Assembly (NCBI RefSeq): GCF_003515705.1
Contig: NZ_QWEH01000010.1
Location: 89,804-153,803, forward strand
DNA length: 64,000 nt
Origin: Oceanobacillus profundus
GTDB lineage: Bacteria; Bacillota; Bacilli; Bacillales; Amphibacillaceae
Reading direction: 5' to 3'
Shown one piece after another: positions 36,359-44,838 of this stretch. The notes below the pieces were generated by a model. It was given only the letters and a program-made list of their open reading frames with translations, did not search any database and was not told where the DNA came from. The first letter of the stretch is position 1; every line of letters starts with the position of its first letter. Made by a program: the position numbers and the translations under genes.

Positions 36359-37699
36359 TTATATTTCTCTTCGCATTGCTTTTAAAACATCAATTTGTGT
36401 AGCTCGTTTTGCTGGACGTAAACCAGATAAAATGGTCACAAGCAAACAAATCCCGACGGATATTAAAACAAGACTGACAGGTATCATTGAAAACTGCAGC
36501 TGCTCTGGCAGCTCTTCCTGAAACGCAAATTCAATAATTAATGGCAAACCGAGATTAACTAAAAAGCTGACTAGATAAGCTACTATGGTACCAATTAATG
36601 CCCCAACAATCCCGATATAACTGCTTTCCAGCAGAAAAATTTGTTTAATTGTTTTCGGGTTTGCACCAATCGCCTTCATAATTCCAATATCTGGCGCACG
36701 TTCAGTTACCGCCATTGTCATTGTATTATAAATACCAATTGAAGCAATAAGAATCGCAATCGTACCGACTAGAATTAAGCCTGCTTTCATAATCGTAAAT
36801 AACATGTTGATCTGCTTCATCTCACTAACAACGGAATATGAAGCATAATTTGAATCGTCGAGTTCATCCACTATAGTCTGCACTGCTTCTAGGTTCGTTG
36901 CATATACTTTTACTTCATCAAATGCATTGACAGTTGCTGAATCAAGCTCGTCTCCATCAACACCTAATTCTCCTCCAGGTGTGCCAGTATAAGCTTCCAC
37001 GCCAGCAAAAACCTCACCCGAAATATATACATTCTGATCTTGTACCCACTCTTTCGTTGGCTTTTTTAAAATTCCAACAACAGTAAGCGGAGTTGTCTGT
37101 TCCTCCCCATCGACGTCTAAATCCTTCTTCACTGTCATATTTAACGTTTGTCCAATTAAATCGGCTTGGTACAGATATTCATCTTTAATTTCTCCAGATG
37201 CTTCATCATAAATATCCTCATCTTCCACATCCTGTACAAAATAATCCAGAAAATGATATCCTACAACAACTTCATTCGGCTTTTCCGGCAGCCTTCCTTC
37301 ATCAAGTTCCAACCCAGCATCTACCTCAGACGGAAAATGTGCTGCTACAGCAGTTGTTTCCGATTGATAGTCATCCAATGAAAAGGTTGGAAATTGACGT
37401 AGCTGATTTCTCCGCGTTACGGCATTAACATTATCAATAGACTCTAAGTAATCAATATCTTCCATCGTTAAGGAGCGATAATTATCATCTTCTTCTATGT
37501 GCCCATAAATATCAATTTCTGTAACAATTTGTTGTTCCAATGTATCCTTAACAATACTCTCTTGTAACCCATATCCGACAGATGCTAAAACAATAAGAAA
37601 GGCACATCCCATTGCCGTTGCTAGAATAGTCATCCCTGTTCTTACTTTATTCTTTTTAATATTCTGCAGAACGAAGCGAAATTGATCTTTTATTTTCAT
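36359..37699 (-). CDS. ytrF: YtrF-like FtsX/MacB-family ABC permease
   Basis: Membrane subunit of a MacB/LolCDE-like ABC system, 446 residues. One N-terminal helix (KVRTGMTILATAMGCAFLIVLASVGYGL), a large extracytoplasmic MacB-periplasmic-core-like domain of about 230 residues, then three C-terminal FtsX helices (IMKAGLILVGTIAILIASIGIYNTMTMAVTERAPDIGIMKAIGA is diagnostic). It overlaps the ATPase gene by 4 bases. In B. subtilis, YtrF is the last gene of ytrABCDEF, induced by lipid-II-binding antibiotics; the same position here supports that role. Confidence 0.88.
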   Translation of the reverse strand: MKIKDQFRFVLQNIKKNKVRTGMTILATAMGCAFLIVLASVGYGLQESIVKDTLEQQIVTEIDIYGHIEEDDNYRSLTMEDIDYLESIDNVNAVTRRNQLRQFPTFSLDDYQSETTAVAAHFPSEVDAGLELDEGRLPEKPNEVVVGYHFLDYFVQDVEDEDIYDEASGEIKDEYLYQADLIGQTLNMTVKKDLDVDGEEQTTPLTVVGILKKPTKEWVQDQNVYISGEVFAGVEAYTGTPGGELGVDGDELDSATVNAFDEVKVYATNLEAVQTIVDELDDSNYASYSVVSEMKQINMLFTIMKAGLILVGTIAILIASIGIYNTMTMAVTERAPDIGIMKAIGANPKTIKQIFLLESSYIGIVGALIGTIVAYLVSFLVNLGLPLIIEFAFQEELPEQLQFSMIPVSLVLISVGICLLVTILSGLRPAKRATQIDVLKAMRREI

Positions 37700-38388
37700 T
37701 GGGATCTTGCCCCCTCTACAATTCGTCCGTCACTTATCGTAATCGTACGATCACCAATTGCCGCTACTTCGTCATCATGGGTAATGATAAGAAACGTGAT
37801 TTCCATTTCCTGATTCAGCTGTTTAATAAATTGCAGCAGCTCTGTCTCTGTTTCACTATCTAAACTCCCTGTTGGTTCATCAGCGAGGATTAAAGGCGGG
37901 TTTAATACTAATGCTCTTGCAATACTGACACGTTGCTGCTGACCACCAGATAATTCACTTGGATAATGGTCGGCAAATTCTGTTAAGCCGACCTTCTCCA
38001 AAATAGCAAGCGTTATTTTCTTGCGTGATGATTCGCTTTCACCCTTTAAAATTAATGGCAATTCAATATTTTGAAAGGCTGTCATACTCGGAATCAGCTG
38101 GAAGCTTTGAAAAATAAATCCCATATGCTCTAAACGAAAATCTGCAAACTCAGCCTCCGTTAAATCACTTACTTGCTGATCGTTTATCCAGATTCCGCCC
38201 TCAGTTGGACGAATAAAACCACTAATCAAATTAAGTAAAGTAGACTTTCCTGAACCACTTTTTCCAACAATCGTTACAATCTCGCCTTTATTTACTTGAA
38301 AGGAAATATCCTGAAGGACTGATAACGTTGTTTCCTGCTTTTTCTTGCCCAGTATAAAGTGATGGCTTAATTGATTTACTGTAATCAA
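37696..38388 (-). CDS. ytrE: YtrE-like ABC ATPase (MacB/LolD type)
   Basis: ATPase of about 230 residues partnering the FtsX-type permease. Walker A GKSGSGKST, Q-loop IFQSFQLIPSMTAFQNIELPLIL, signature LSGGQQQR, Walker B LILADEPTGSLD, and switch THDDE. The TTG at 38388 (ITVNQLSHHF) has GGGGGA 6 bases upstream; an ATG 21 bases earlier lies inside the preceding gene with a poor site, so the start is uncertain. Confidence 0.88.
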   Translation of the reverse strand: MITVNQLSHHFILGKKKQETTLSVLQDISFQVNKGEIVTIVGKSGSGKSTLLNLISGFIRPTEGGIWINDQQVSDLTEAEFADFRLEHMGFIFQSFQLIPSMTAFQNIELPLILKGESESSRKKITLAILEKVGLTEFADHYPSELSGGQQQRVSIARALVLNPPLILADEPTGSLDSETETELLQFIKQLNQEMEITFLIITHDDEVAAIGDRTITISDGRIVEGARSQ

Positions 38389-38401
38389 AATAAATCCCCC
38401 A

Positions 38402-39646
38402 TTATTCATCCAATTCGATTGAATGGATATCCAGATTATAATCGATATCCTGTTTCTTTGGATTCTTCATTGTTATCTTTCCTTCATACAGTGTATCTCC
38501 TGTTTTTAAGTGAACAATGTGAAGCGGGAGATCCTGTTCTGCATTTTTAGTTGCAGGAACAACATACACCTTATCACCATGTATTTTATACATGTAACCT
38601 TGTTCATCGGTAACATCCGGGATAGCAATTGTTTGCTTTGCTTCTAATTCTTCACTTTCAATATTATAAGAAGTTAACTTAAGTTTTCCTTCGACATCCT
38701 CTGTAAAATAAATTATTTCATCATTCACTGCATATGGAAATGCATTATTTGAAATCTCTTTTGGTAATTTTATTTCTTCTTTTTCCCCTGTCGCCAAGTC
38801 GTATTGAAAGAGTTCACGATCGATGGTTTCATAGGTTGATTCCCACTCATCAATAACACTTTCCTCTATAAGTCCTTCTTCAAATACAACCTGTTCCATT
38901 GGTTGCTGGATATCCTCCCATTTATTGTTGACTATTCGAACTTCCCTGTATTGGTTGGATGAATCCTCGTCTTCTTTCGCTGTAATGATAGCTTCGTTTT
39001 GAATTGTTTCTGCTGCAATATCGACTAAATAAACTTGGTAAGCTGTAATATCTTTCTCCGATTGCTTATCATAGCTATAGTTACGCGATATAATTTTTAA
39101 TTGTCCATCAATGATATGAATTCCCTCTACGTCCATCGAATAAATCATGCTATTTTTATTCACTGGAATAGGTGCCTGAAAAGAAGTCTCCTCTTTCGAC
39201 ACTTTGTCTAATATGCCTATATCGAGTTCAAAATCATTTGGTTGATAGCCATTCATTGTATCCCATGTTAAATTGACATATACGAGCAAGTTTTCATCCT
39301 CATAGAAATGATACGGAGTCATACTTTTTCCACGCATGAAATTCCTATAGTCTTTCTGGAGTCGTTCCATTTTAGGTCTTTGATTTACTCCTAAAATACG
39401 TTCAAAATACGAATACTCACTCCAATATGTTGTACCATCAGCATTCAGCTGAAATGAATCACCTATGCCCTCTTGAATAAAACTAGCCTCTAGAGTAAGC
39501 TTCTCTATCTCCTTTTCGTCCCCGTTTACTGTTTCAAAAGCAAATTCAGGCAATCTGCTTGTAGCTGTACTTGTTTGTATATAAAACGCTCCAATCACAA
39601 GCACAGTGAAACTAACAAGTAAAATTAACTTCCAATAACGTTTCAT
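38402..39646 (-). CDS. Membrane-anchored beta-rich protein of the Ytr operon
   Basis: A 414-residue protein with one N-terminal membrane anchor (WKLILLVSFTVLVIGAFYIQ) and an extracytoplasmic part rich in short beta segments, suggestive of a propeller (for example LFQYDLATGEKEEIKLP and IHGDKVYVVPATKN). There is no lipobox and no known catalytic motif. It occupies the place where B. subtilis has a second Ytr permease, between the membrane protein and YtrE. It may be an accessory sensor or ligand-binding part of the transporter. I do not recognise a named family. Confidence 0.7.
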   Translation of the reverse strand: MKRYWKLILLVSFTVLVIGAFYIQTSTATSRLPEFAFETVNGDEKEIEKLTLEASFIQEGIGDSFQLNADGTTYWSEYSYFERILGVNQRPKMERLQKDYRNFMRGKSMTPYHFYEDENLLVYVNLTWDTMNGYQPNDFELDIGILDKVSKEETSFQAPIPVNKNSMIYSMDVEGIHIIDGQLKIISRNYSYDKQSEKDITAYQVYLVDIAAETIQNEAIITAKEDEDSSNQYREVRIVNNKWEDIQQPMEQVVFEEGLIEESVIDEWESTYETIDRELFQYDLATGEKEEIKLPKEISNNAFPYAVNDEIIYFTEDVEGKLKLTSYNIESEELEAKQTIAIPDVTDEQGYMYKIHGDKVYVVPATKNAEQDLPLHIVHLKTGDTLYEGKITMKNPKKQDIDYNLDIHSIELDE

Positions 39647-39661
39647 CCTAATCCTCCCTCC

Positions 39662-40495
39662 TTAAACCCGTATCTTTCTTGTTAATAAATGATTACTCAT
39701 CCATATGGATCCAGCCGTAACAAGTAATCCAGTCACTAACATAAGCATAAATAGCTCTTCTGGATAGAAATAGTTATAAAGCATAAATTCCTGCACGAAT
39801 ACCGGTAAGAAAAATACAATCAGAGCTAGTGCTCCATATCCAATACCTAATAAAATTCCTTTTAAACGATAGCAGCGCTCAAACATAATGATCGTGAAAA
39901 GTACAATCACGGCCATAAAACCGATACCATAATGGATAGCAAATTCTGCAATTGAGTACGGAAGCATAATTCCCAGTCGATCAAAGTTACGAATCATCTC
40001 ATTAATCGATAAATCCCAGCGCAAATCAATTGGTACCATCCATTGTAAAATCATGCGTTCCAACGGCAATAACAGAATCTGTAAGCCAACCAATCCTAGA
40101 ACGAAAAGAAATATTGCTGAAGCCTTAGCCAGATATACATTTAAACGTGCAGTTGGCAGCATAAGCAACCGATAAATAAACGTATTCTTGCCAAACCAAT
40201 CACGATACCAAATAAAAAGTGAATAAATCAATAGCGTTACAATACAAAGTGCGATTGGACCTATAAAAAAGATTGAATTGGTGACATCATTGAAAGACAT
40301 TCTCCCATACTGCTCAATAAACGTCTCGATTGCCATATGGTCTACATTCATCGCTTGATTGGCATTATTTAAATAGCTTTTAGAGACAACAATTACTGCA
40401 GCAAGCTGTGAAATAATCGTTATGCCAATTAAAGCAATATATACTTTCATAAAGCGTCCAAGCTCAAAATTTACAAGCTTTACATATCTATTCAT
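39662..40495 (-). CDS. YtrC/YtrD-like ABC membrane subunit
   Basis: A 277-residue integral membrane protein with about six helices, including YIALIGITIISQLAAVIVVSKSY, FFIGPIALCIVTLLIYSLFIW and LLGIGYGALALIVFFLPVFVQEF. Permease partner of the upstream YtrB-like ATPase, with which it overlaps by 4 bases. An ABC2-type exporter half is likely; the substrate is unknown. Confidence 0.75.
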   Translation of the reverse strand: MNRYVKLVNFELGRFMKVYIALIGITIISQLAAVIVVSKSYLNNANQAMNVDHMAIETFIEQYGRMSFNDVTNSIFFIGPIALCIVTLLIYSLFIWYRDWFGKNTFIYRLLMLPTARLNVYLAKASAIFLFVLGLVGLQILLLPLERMILQWMVPIDLRWDLSINEMIRNFDRLGIMLPYSIAEFAIHYGIGFMAVIVLFTIIMFERCYRLKGILLGIGYGALALIVFFLPVFVQEFMLYNYFYPEELFMLMLVTGLLVTAGSIWMSNHLLTRKIRV

Positions 40496-41181
40496 TGCTG
40501 GTACACCTCTCTCATCACATCAACAACCGATTTCCCTTCATTTTCGCGAATCTCTTCGGAATTAAATGCTTTTACCACAATACCATCATCCAATAAGATT
40601 ACCTGATCAATTAAATGCTCAATATCATTAATCTCATGTGTTGTAATGATAACCCCGCGATCTTCTACTAAATGACTTGTAAATACCTCAGCGATTTGCT
40701 CACGGCTGAAAATATCAATTCCAGAGAAAGGCTCATCCATTAGAAGGTAATCAACATCTAATGCTAAGCCTAAAAGGAGATTTACTTTGGCAGTGTTCCC
40801 TTTTGAAAGACTCGAAATTTTTTCTTCTGGTTTTAATTTAAAAAATCCAAGCAGTTCCGTTGCTCGCTCTTGGTTCCAGCTCTCGTAAAAATCCTGCATG
40901 AATTGCATCGATTGTCCAATTGTCATTTGCGGAAGCATGGTAATTGCATCTGGGATAAACGTAATTTTTTCATAGCTTTTCTTATTGATTTTTGCCCCGT
41001 CAATAAGGATTTGACCACTGTTGATCGGTGTTAATGCCATAATTGCGTTTAAAATCGTTGTTTTCCCAACGCCATTAATGCCAATTAGACATGTAATTTC
41101 TCCCTTGGCGGCAGTAAATGTTACACCCCTCAGCACTTGTTTTCGTCCAAACTTTTTCGTAATATCTTTAACTTCAATCAC
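40492..41181 (-). CDS. ytrB: YtrB-like ABC ATPase
   Basis: ABC2-type ATPase of 229 residues. Walker A GINGVGKTT; Q-loop in FIPDAITMLPQ; signature region SLSKGNTAKVNLLLGLAL, a degenerate LSKGN signature typical of YtrB and related GntR-linked ATPases; Walker B YLLMDEPFSGIDI; switch TTHEI. It starts with GTG at 41181, two bases after the ytrA stop, behind GGGGGG, so it is translationally coupled to the regulator. Confidence 0.88.
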   Translation of the reverse strand: MIEVKDITKKFGRKQVLRGVTFTAAKGEITCLIGINGVGKTTILNAIMALTPINSGQILIDGAKINKKSYEKITFIPDAITMLPQMTIGQSMQFMQDFYESWNQERATELLGFFKLKPEEKISSLSKGNTAKVNLLLGLALDVDYLLMDEPFSGIDIFSREQIAEVFTSHLVEDRGVIITTHEINDIEHLIDQVILLDDGIVVKAFNSEEIRENEGKSVVDVMREVYQQ

Positions 41182-41182
41182 C

Positions 41183-41569
41183 TTATTTCCCCCCTTCTTC
41201 CTCACTCTGTCTTTGATATTTTTCTTTCATTACTTCTACAAGCTCATCAAAAGGAACTTGGATGCGTCGTATCGATGTAATAAAAGAATCGACCGCTTCC
41301 TCAAGCAACTCTCCTCTAACCGCAGCAAGTACATGTTCATCCTTCGTAATCCTACTTGGGTTGTTGCCTTCCGTATATATCAATCCTTCTTCCTCCATTT
41401 CCTTATATGCTCGTTGTGCAGTATTTGGATTTATTTTTAACTGATTGGCTAATTCACGCCTTGATGGAATCTCCTGCCCGGGTTCAAATGTTCCTGTTGC
41501 TATTTTTTCTTTAAATTGACGGACAACCTGTATATAAACTGGATCCCGTTTATTAAAGCTTACACTCAT
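41183..41569 (-). CDS. ytrA: YtrA-family GntR repressor
   Basis: A 128-residue GntR-family regulator of the short YtrA class. The winged-helix domain has PVYIQVVRQFKEKIATGTFEPGQEIPSRRELANQLKINPNTAQRAYKEMEEEGLIYTE. The short C-terminal dimer helices (about 55 residues) lack a ligand-binding domain, as in YtrA. The ATG at 41569 has AGGAG 9 bases upstream. It is first in the operon; four dyads directly upstream are its likely operators, so it would repress its own transporter until antibiotic or wall stress. Confidence 0.92.
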   Translation of the reverse strand: MSVSFNKRDPVYIQVVRQFKEKIATGTFEPGQEIPSRRELANQLKINPNTAQRAYKEMEEEGLIYTEGNNPSRITKDEHVLAAVRGELLEEAVDSFITSIRRIQVPFDELVEVMKEKYQRQSEEEGGK

Positions 41570-41606
41570 CAGCACACGCTCCTATACTTCTCCTAAGTTC
41601 CCAACC

Positions 41607-41737
41607 TGTATTACATGATTAATACACCATTTGCCAAAAAATGCGTATTAACCTGTATCAATCATTTAATACACCCCTTACAAAAAAAGCGTATTAAACG
41701 ATTAATACATTCTATCGTGTATTATATGCTTCATACA
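41607..41737 (-). promoter_or_regulatory. Four YtrA-type operators (TGTATTA-N6-TAATACA)
   Basis: Dyads at 41607-41626 (perfect arms TGTATTA/TAATACA), 41654-41673 (TGTATCA/TAATACA), 41690-41709 (CGTATTA/TAATACA) and 41718-41737 (TGTATTA/TCATACA), each with a 6-base spacer. They fill the promoter region of ytrA. Start-to-start spacing is 47, 36 and 28 bases. Confidence 0.8.
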
Positions 41738-41869
41738 CACGAACTGTCAATAAGTTTTTTTCGACAATCTTTCTTAGATTATTTCCTGGGAAATATATTT
41801 CAACAATGTATGATTTTCTATTTGTTTTTTGTCGAAAACCCTCTGCTCTATGATAAAGCGAAAATACAT

Positions 41870-42014
41870 TGAGACTGAGACAAAAGTATTTTTATGTGCA
41901 AATAACCGCTTCAGAAATATACTTCGCTTTCCACGGGGGCTACGTATATTTCCTACGCTAAGTTTGTGGTCGTTCGTCTTTAACATTAAACACTTTCATT
42001 ATGTCCCAGTCTCA
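41870..42014. repeat. 145-bp MITE-like element, TGAGACTGRGACA ends
   Basis: The left end TGAGACTGAGACA (41870) is the inverted match of TGTCCCAGTCTCA (42002) at 12 of 13 positions. The interior holds the imperfect inverted repeat AATATAC...GTATATT around CTTTCCACGGGGGC. A related end, TGAGGCTGAGACA, is at 63873. Small open frames across it are unsupported. The sequence from 42015 to 42202 shows no feature beyond the exoA upstream region. Confidence 0.55.
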
Positions 42015-42202
42015 TGTTAGTACCACAAGGTATGACCTAAAGGCCCTTGAACAGAATCAGGAATTCCCAAGAAGTTTAGTCCTTACCTTCACGTTTTTTG
42101 ATTCTTTCACATTTAAAAATTGGGGCTATTACCATACGGTTAATGCATGATAAGATAAAATAGATAAAATTAGATTAATAAACAGAAGGATGATTGGTAA
42201 CG

Positions 42203-42961
42203 ATGAAAGTTGTCTCTTGGAATGTTAATGGTATTCGTGCATGTGTAAGGAAAGGGTTTCTAGATTATTTCCGCGAAGTAGATGCCGATATTTTCTGTAT
42301 TCAAGAATCAAAATTGCAGGAAGGACAAATCGAACTTGACTTGGAAGGATATGAACAATATTGGAATTACGCTGTTAGAAAAGGCTATTCAGGAACAGCA
42401 GTATTCACAAAGAAAAAGCCGATTCGGGTTACATATGGATTAAATAGTGAAGAGGTCCAAGAAGAGGGAAGAATTATCACATTGGAATTTGAAACGTTCT
42501 TTTTAGTAAACGTCTATACTCCAAACTCTAAAAGAGACTTGAGCAGACTGGATTATCGTCTAGAGTGGGAAGATGAATTATATAGCTATTTAGAGCAATT
42601 AGATGCCATTAAACCAGTTATCTATTGTGGTGACCTCAATGTTGCCCATCAAGAGATCGATCTAAAAAATTATAAAACCAATCACGGAAATTCCGGATTT
42701 ACCACTGAAGAACGTGGCAAAATGACACGCTTACTTGACTCAGGTTTTGTCGATACGCTACGATACTTTCACCCTGAAACAGAAGATATTTATACTTGGT
42801 GGTCTTACATGAAAACGATTCGCGAAAGAAATATTGGCTGGCGGATAGATTACTTTATCGTCTCAAAGAGACTTGTCCCAGCTCTTAAGGATTCAAAAGC
42901 TGATATGTCAATCATGGGAAGTGACCACTGTCCAATCATACTCGAAGTAGACAGTCTGTAA
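42203..42961 (+). CDS. exoA: ExoA, exodeoxyribonuclease III / AP endonuclease
   Basis: Class II AP endonuclease with 3'-5' exonuclease activity, base-excision repair; 252 residues. Catalytic motifs are SWNVNGIRACVRKGF, FCIQESKLQE (metal Glu), VNVYTPNS, YCGDLNVAHQEID (Asp/Asn), WRIDYFIVSKRL and MGSDHCPI (catalytic Asp-His). The ATG at 42203 has AAGGATG upstream; an earlier TTG at 42194 falls between site and start. Monocistronic. Confidence 0.96.
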   Translation: MKVVSWNVNGIRACVRKGFLDYFREVDADIFCIQESKLQEGQIELDLEGYEQYWNYAVRKGYSGTAVFTKKKPIRVTYGLNSEEVQEEGRIITLEFETFFLVNVYTPNSKRDLSRLDYRLEWEDELYSYLEQLDAIKPVIYCGDLNVAHQEIDLKNYKTNHGNSGFTTEERGKMTRLLDSGFVDTLRYFHPETEDIYTWWSYMKTIRERNIGWRIDYFIVSKRLVPALKDSKADMSIMGSDHCPIILEVDSL

Positions 42962-43071
42962 AAAATCTGGTATTCGTCAAGTCTCCTGAAAAAGAAAGTG
43001 ACTTAGGAAAGGATAACAATCTCCTTCCTGCCAATTAACTACTGTAATCGTTTGTTCATACGCTGTTCATA

Positions 43072-43100
43072 TTTACGTTGTACACTATATACAACGTAAA
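43072..43100 (+). promoter_or_regulatory. 11-bp perfect inverted repeat before the oxidase-like gene
   Basis: TTTACGTTGTA, 7 bases, TACAACGTAAA. The right arm runs into the AAGGAG ribosome site of the gene at 43113. It could be a protein operator over a TATAT-type -10 or an RNA hairpin beside the ribosome site. Upstream GTTCATA occurs twice (about 43054 and 43065). Confidence 0.5.
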
Positions 43101-43112
43101 GGAGAGATTAGT

Positions 43113-43523
43113 GTGAAGCATTACAGTACAATATTATTACGTTTCTCGGCTTTTTTTGCACTGCTTGGAGCAGTTATCGGCTCTCATATGGCAGGCGCAG
43201 GAGGATATGAGTTTAAAACGGTTCATGCGCATATCCTCGTTGTCGGCTGGTTGTCTTTGTTTGCTTTTGCAGTTTTTTATAAACTATTTACACCAGCAAA
43301 TCGAACGGTGGCAGCAATCCATGTTTGGACTACAATCATCGGTACCTTTGGCTTAACAATTGGTATGTGGCTTTACTTTGTTCGTCCTTTTAATATCGGA
43401 GATACATTCACAACCGCTTTTTTTATTGTCGGAGGAACGGTATTATTAATTAGCTTTGTATTCTTTTTTATTTTAACATTTATGAAAACAGAGGAAGTGA
43501 ATAATAGCGCTGCTAAACGATGA
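43113..43523 (+). CDS. Small haem-copper oxidase subunit I-like membrane protein
   Basis: A 136-residue protein with four membrane helices. FKTVHAHILVVGWLSLFAFAVFYKLF resembles the haem-ligand helix region of cbb3/NorB-type subunit I (HxHxxxxGW), and helices 3-4 are IIGTFGLTIGMWLYF and FFIVGGTVLLISFVFFFIL. It is far shorter than a catalytic subunit (more than 450), so it is likely a stand-alone relative with unknown function, possibly haem binding. GTG start with AAAGGAGAG upstream. Confidence 0.65.
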   Translation: MKHYSTILLRFSAFFALLGAVIGSHMAGAGGYEFKTVHAHILVVGWLSLFAFAVFYKLFTPANRTVAAIHVWTTIIGTFGLTIGMWLYFVRPFNIGDTFTTAFFIVGGTVLLISFVFFFILTFMKTEEVNNSAAKR

Positions 43524-43572
43524 TAAGACAGCCGCCTGAAACATAAGCATGTCACTTCCATCCAAAAATTAT

Positions 43573-43613
43573 AACGGCATGACATCAGAAATTCAGATTG
43601 ATGCCATGCCGTT
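43573..43613. terminator. Bidirectional terminator
   Basis: AACGGCATG...CATGCCGTT with inner CATCA/GATG pairing, between the rightward oxidase-like gene and the leftward MBL gene. T-richness is modest on both sides. Confidence 0.65.
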
Positions 43614-43621
43614 TATTCACA

Positions 43622-44569
43622 TTATTGTATTATTTTTTTAAAATAATCAATGATTCCAAGAGATCCTACCTGTAAGTCGAGGTTTATTAAAATATAAACC
43701 TCATGCTCATCAGGAATTCCTTTTTCTCTTAAGTGTTCCTGGATTTTAGTAAGCAATCGCTGCGAAATTACATCATAGCCTTTTCCTTCAATTACTGTCT
43801 GCTCACCAACCTCCATAAATACCTCAAGCCAACTTTGAACCTGATTTAATGCCTCTTCTATGTTTTGCGTCATCCCAAAATGACCAAAGTAGATACGGTC
43901 AAGGTTCTTGTCGCGAATTCGTTTAATGGAAGCTTCCATGTCGTTTGGATTAAAATGATTGGGAGATGTAGAAGGTAAAAACAGATCAACTCCATTTGGA
44001 ACGAGCTGTTCGTAACGCACACCTACTGTATCTCCTGTAAACATTCCATTGCTTATAGGATCATAAATACTAATGTGATGCTTTGCATGTCCAGGTGTAT
44101 CCCAGAATTCAAGTGTACAATTTGGGCCAATTTCCAATATGTCCCCCTCACCTTTTACAAGCAATCGATCTTCTGGTACAGGAACTATTGGATCAAACAA
44201 TTCAGAGAAGCTGTCACCATAAACCGCTCTTGCTCCTGCAGCAAGCTTTTTAGGATTAATTAAATGTCTTTCCCCCCGCGGGTGGACAATGATGGTGGCA
44301 TTCGGGCATTCCCTTAGCAATAAACCCGCTCCTCCTGCATGATCCAGGTGAATATGAGTAACAATAATATACTTTATCTCATCTAATGCATGTCCAAGCG
44401 CTGCTAATCCTGCCTTTATATACTTCACCGATGGACTTGGTCCAGTTTCAATGAGTGTTAATGCTTCTTCTTGGATAACATAAGTTCCAGTCCGATTAGC
44501 TACATCTAAGTCAAATCCATCAATTAAATAAATACGATCATCAAGCTTAATTGGATTCTTTTCCTTCAT
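43622..44569 (-). CDS. Metallo-beta-lactamase-fold hydrolase
   Basis: A 315-residue MBL-superfamily hydrolase. The metal motif THIHLDH (HxHxDH), a second His in WDTPGHAKHH, Asp in MFTGDTVG and the final His in RIYFGHFG show an intact dinuclear site. A C-terminal helical extension of about 90 residues follows. It resembles uncharacterised glyoxalase II-like enzymes of bacilli; the substrate is unknown. The start at 44569 has GGGAGGGGAAAG upstream; the ORF's longer N-terminus overlaps that site. Confidence 0.83.
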   Translation of the reverse strand: MKEKNPIKLDDRIYLIDGFDLDVANRTGTYVIQEEALTLIETGPSPSVKYIKAGLAALGHALDEIKYIIVTHIHLDHAGGAGLLLRECPNATIIVHPRGERHLINPKKLAAGARAVYGDSFSELFDPIVPVPEDRLLVKGEGDILEIGPNCTLEFWDTPGHAKHHISIYDPISNGMFTGDTVGVRYEQLVPNGVDLFLPSTSPNHFNPNDMEASIKRIRDKNLDRIYFGHFGMTQNIEEALNQVQSWLEVFMEVGEQTVIEGKGYDVISQRLLTKIQEHLREKGIPDEHEVYILINLDLQVGSLGIIDYFKKIIQ

Positions 44570-44838
44570 AAAACTTTCCCCTCCCGAGAATGCAAGCACA
44601 TACTTTTACGTTCATATTATCACAAAATTCCCTCTTTCACATCATTTTTTACTAGAGCAGCACCTCACAAGCAATATATCCGAGTAATCCTCGATTATAT
44701 ATAAAAAGAACGAAAGGAAAGCGAATAAGTATAGTAATCCTGTTAAAAATACAGATGTATAATGTGCACTATTCTTTCTTCAATATAGATAAACACTGCA
44801 TGGCACATTTGCACCTAAATAAAAGGAGGTTTTTTAAA

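Noticed and set aside
41615..42020. Several 60-85 residue open frames upstream of the Ytr operon
   Set aside because: They run through the operator dyads and a MITE-like element and have no ribosome sites.
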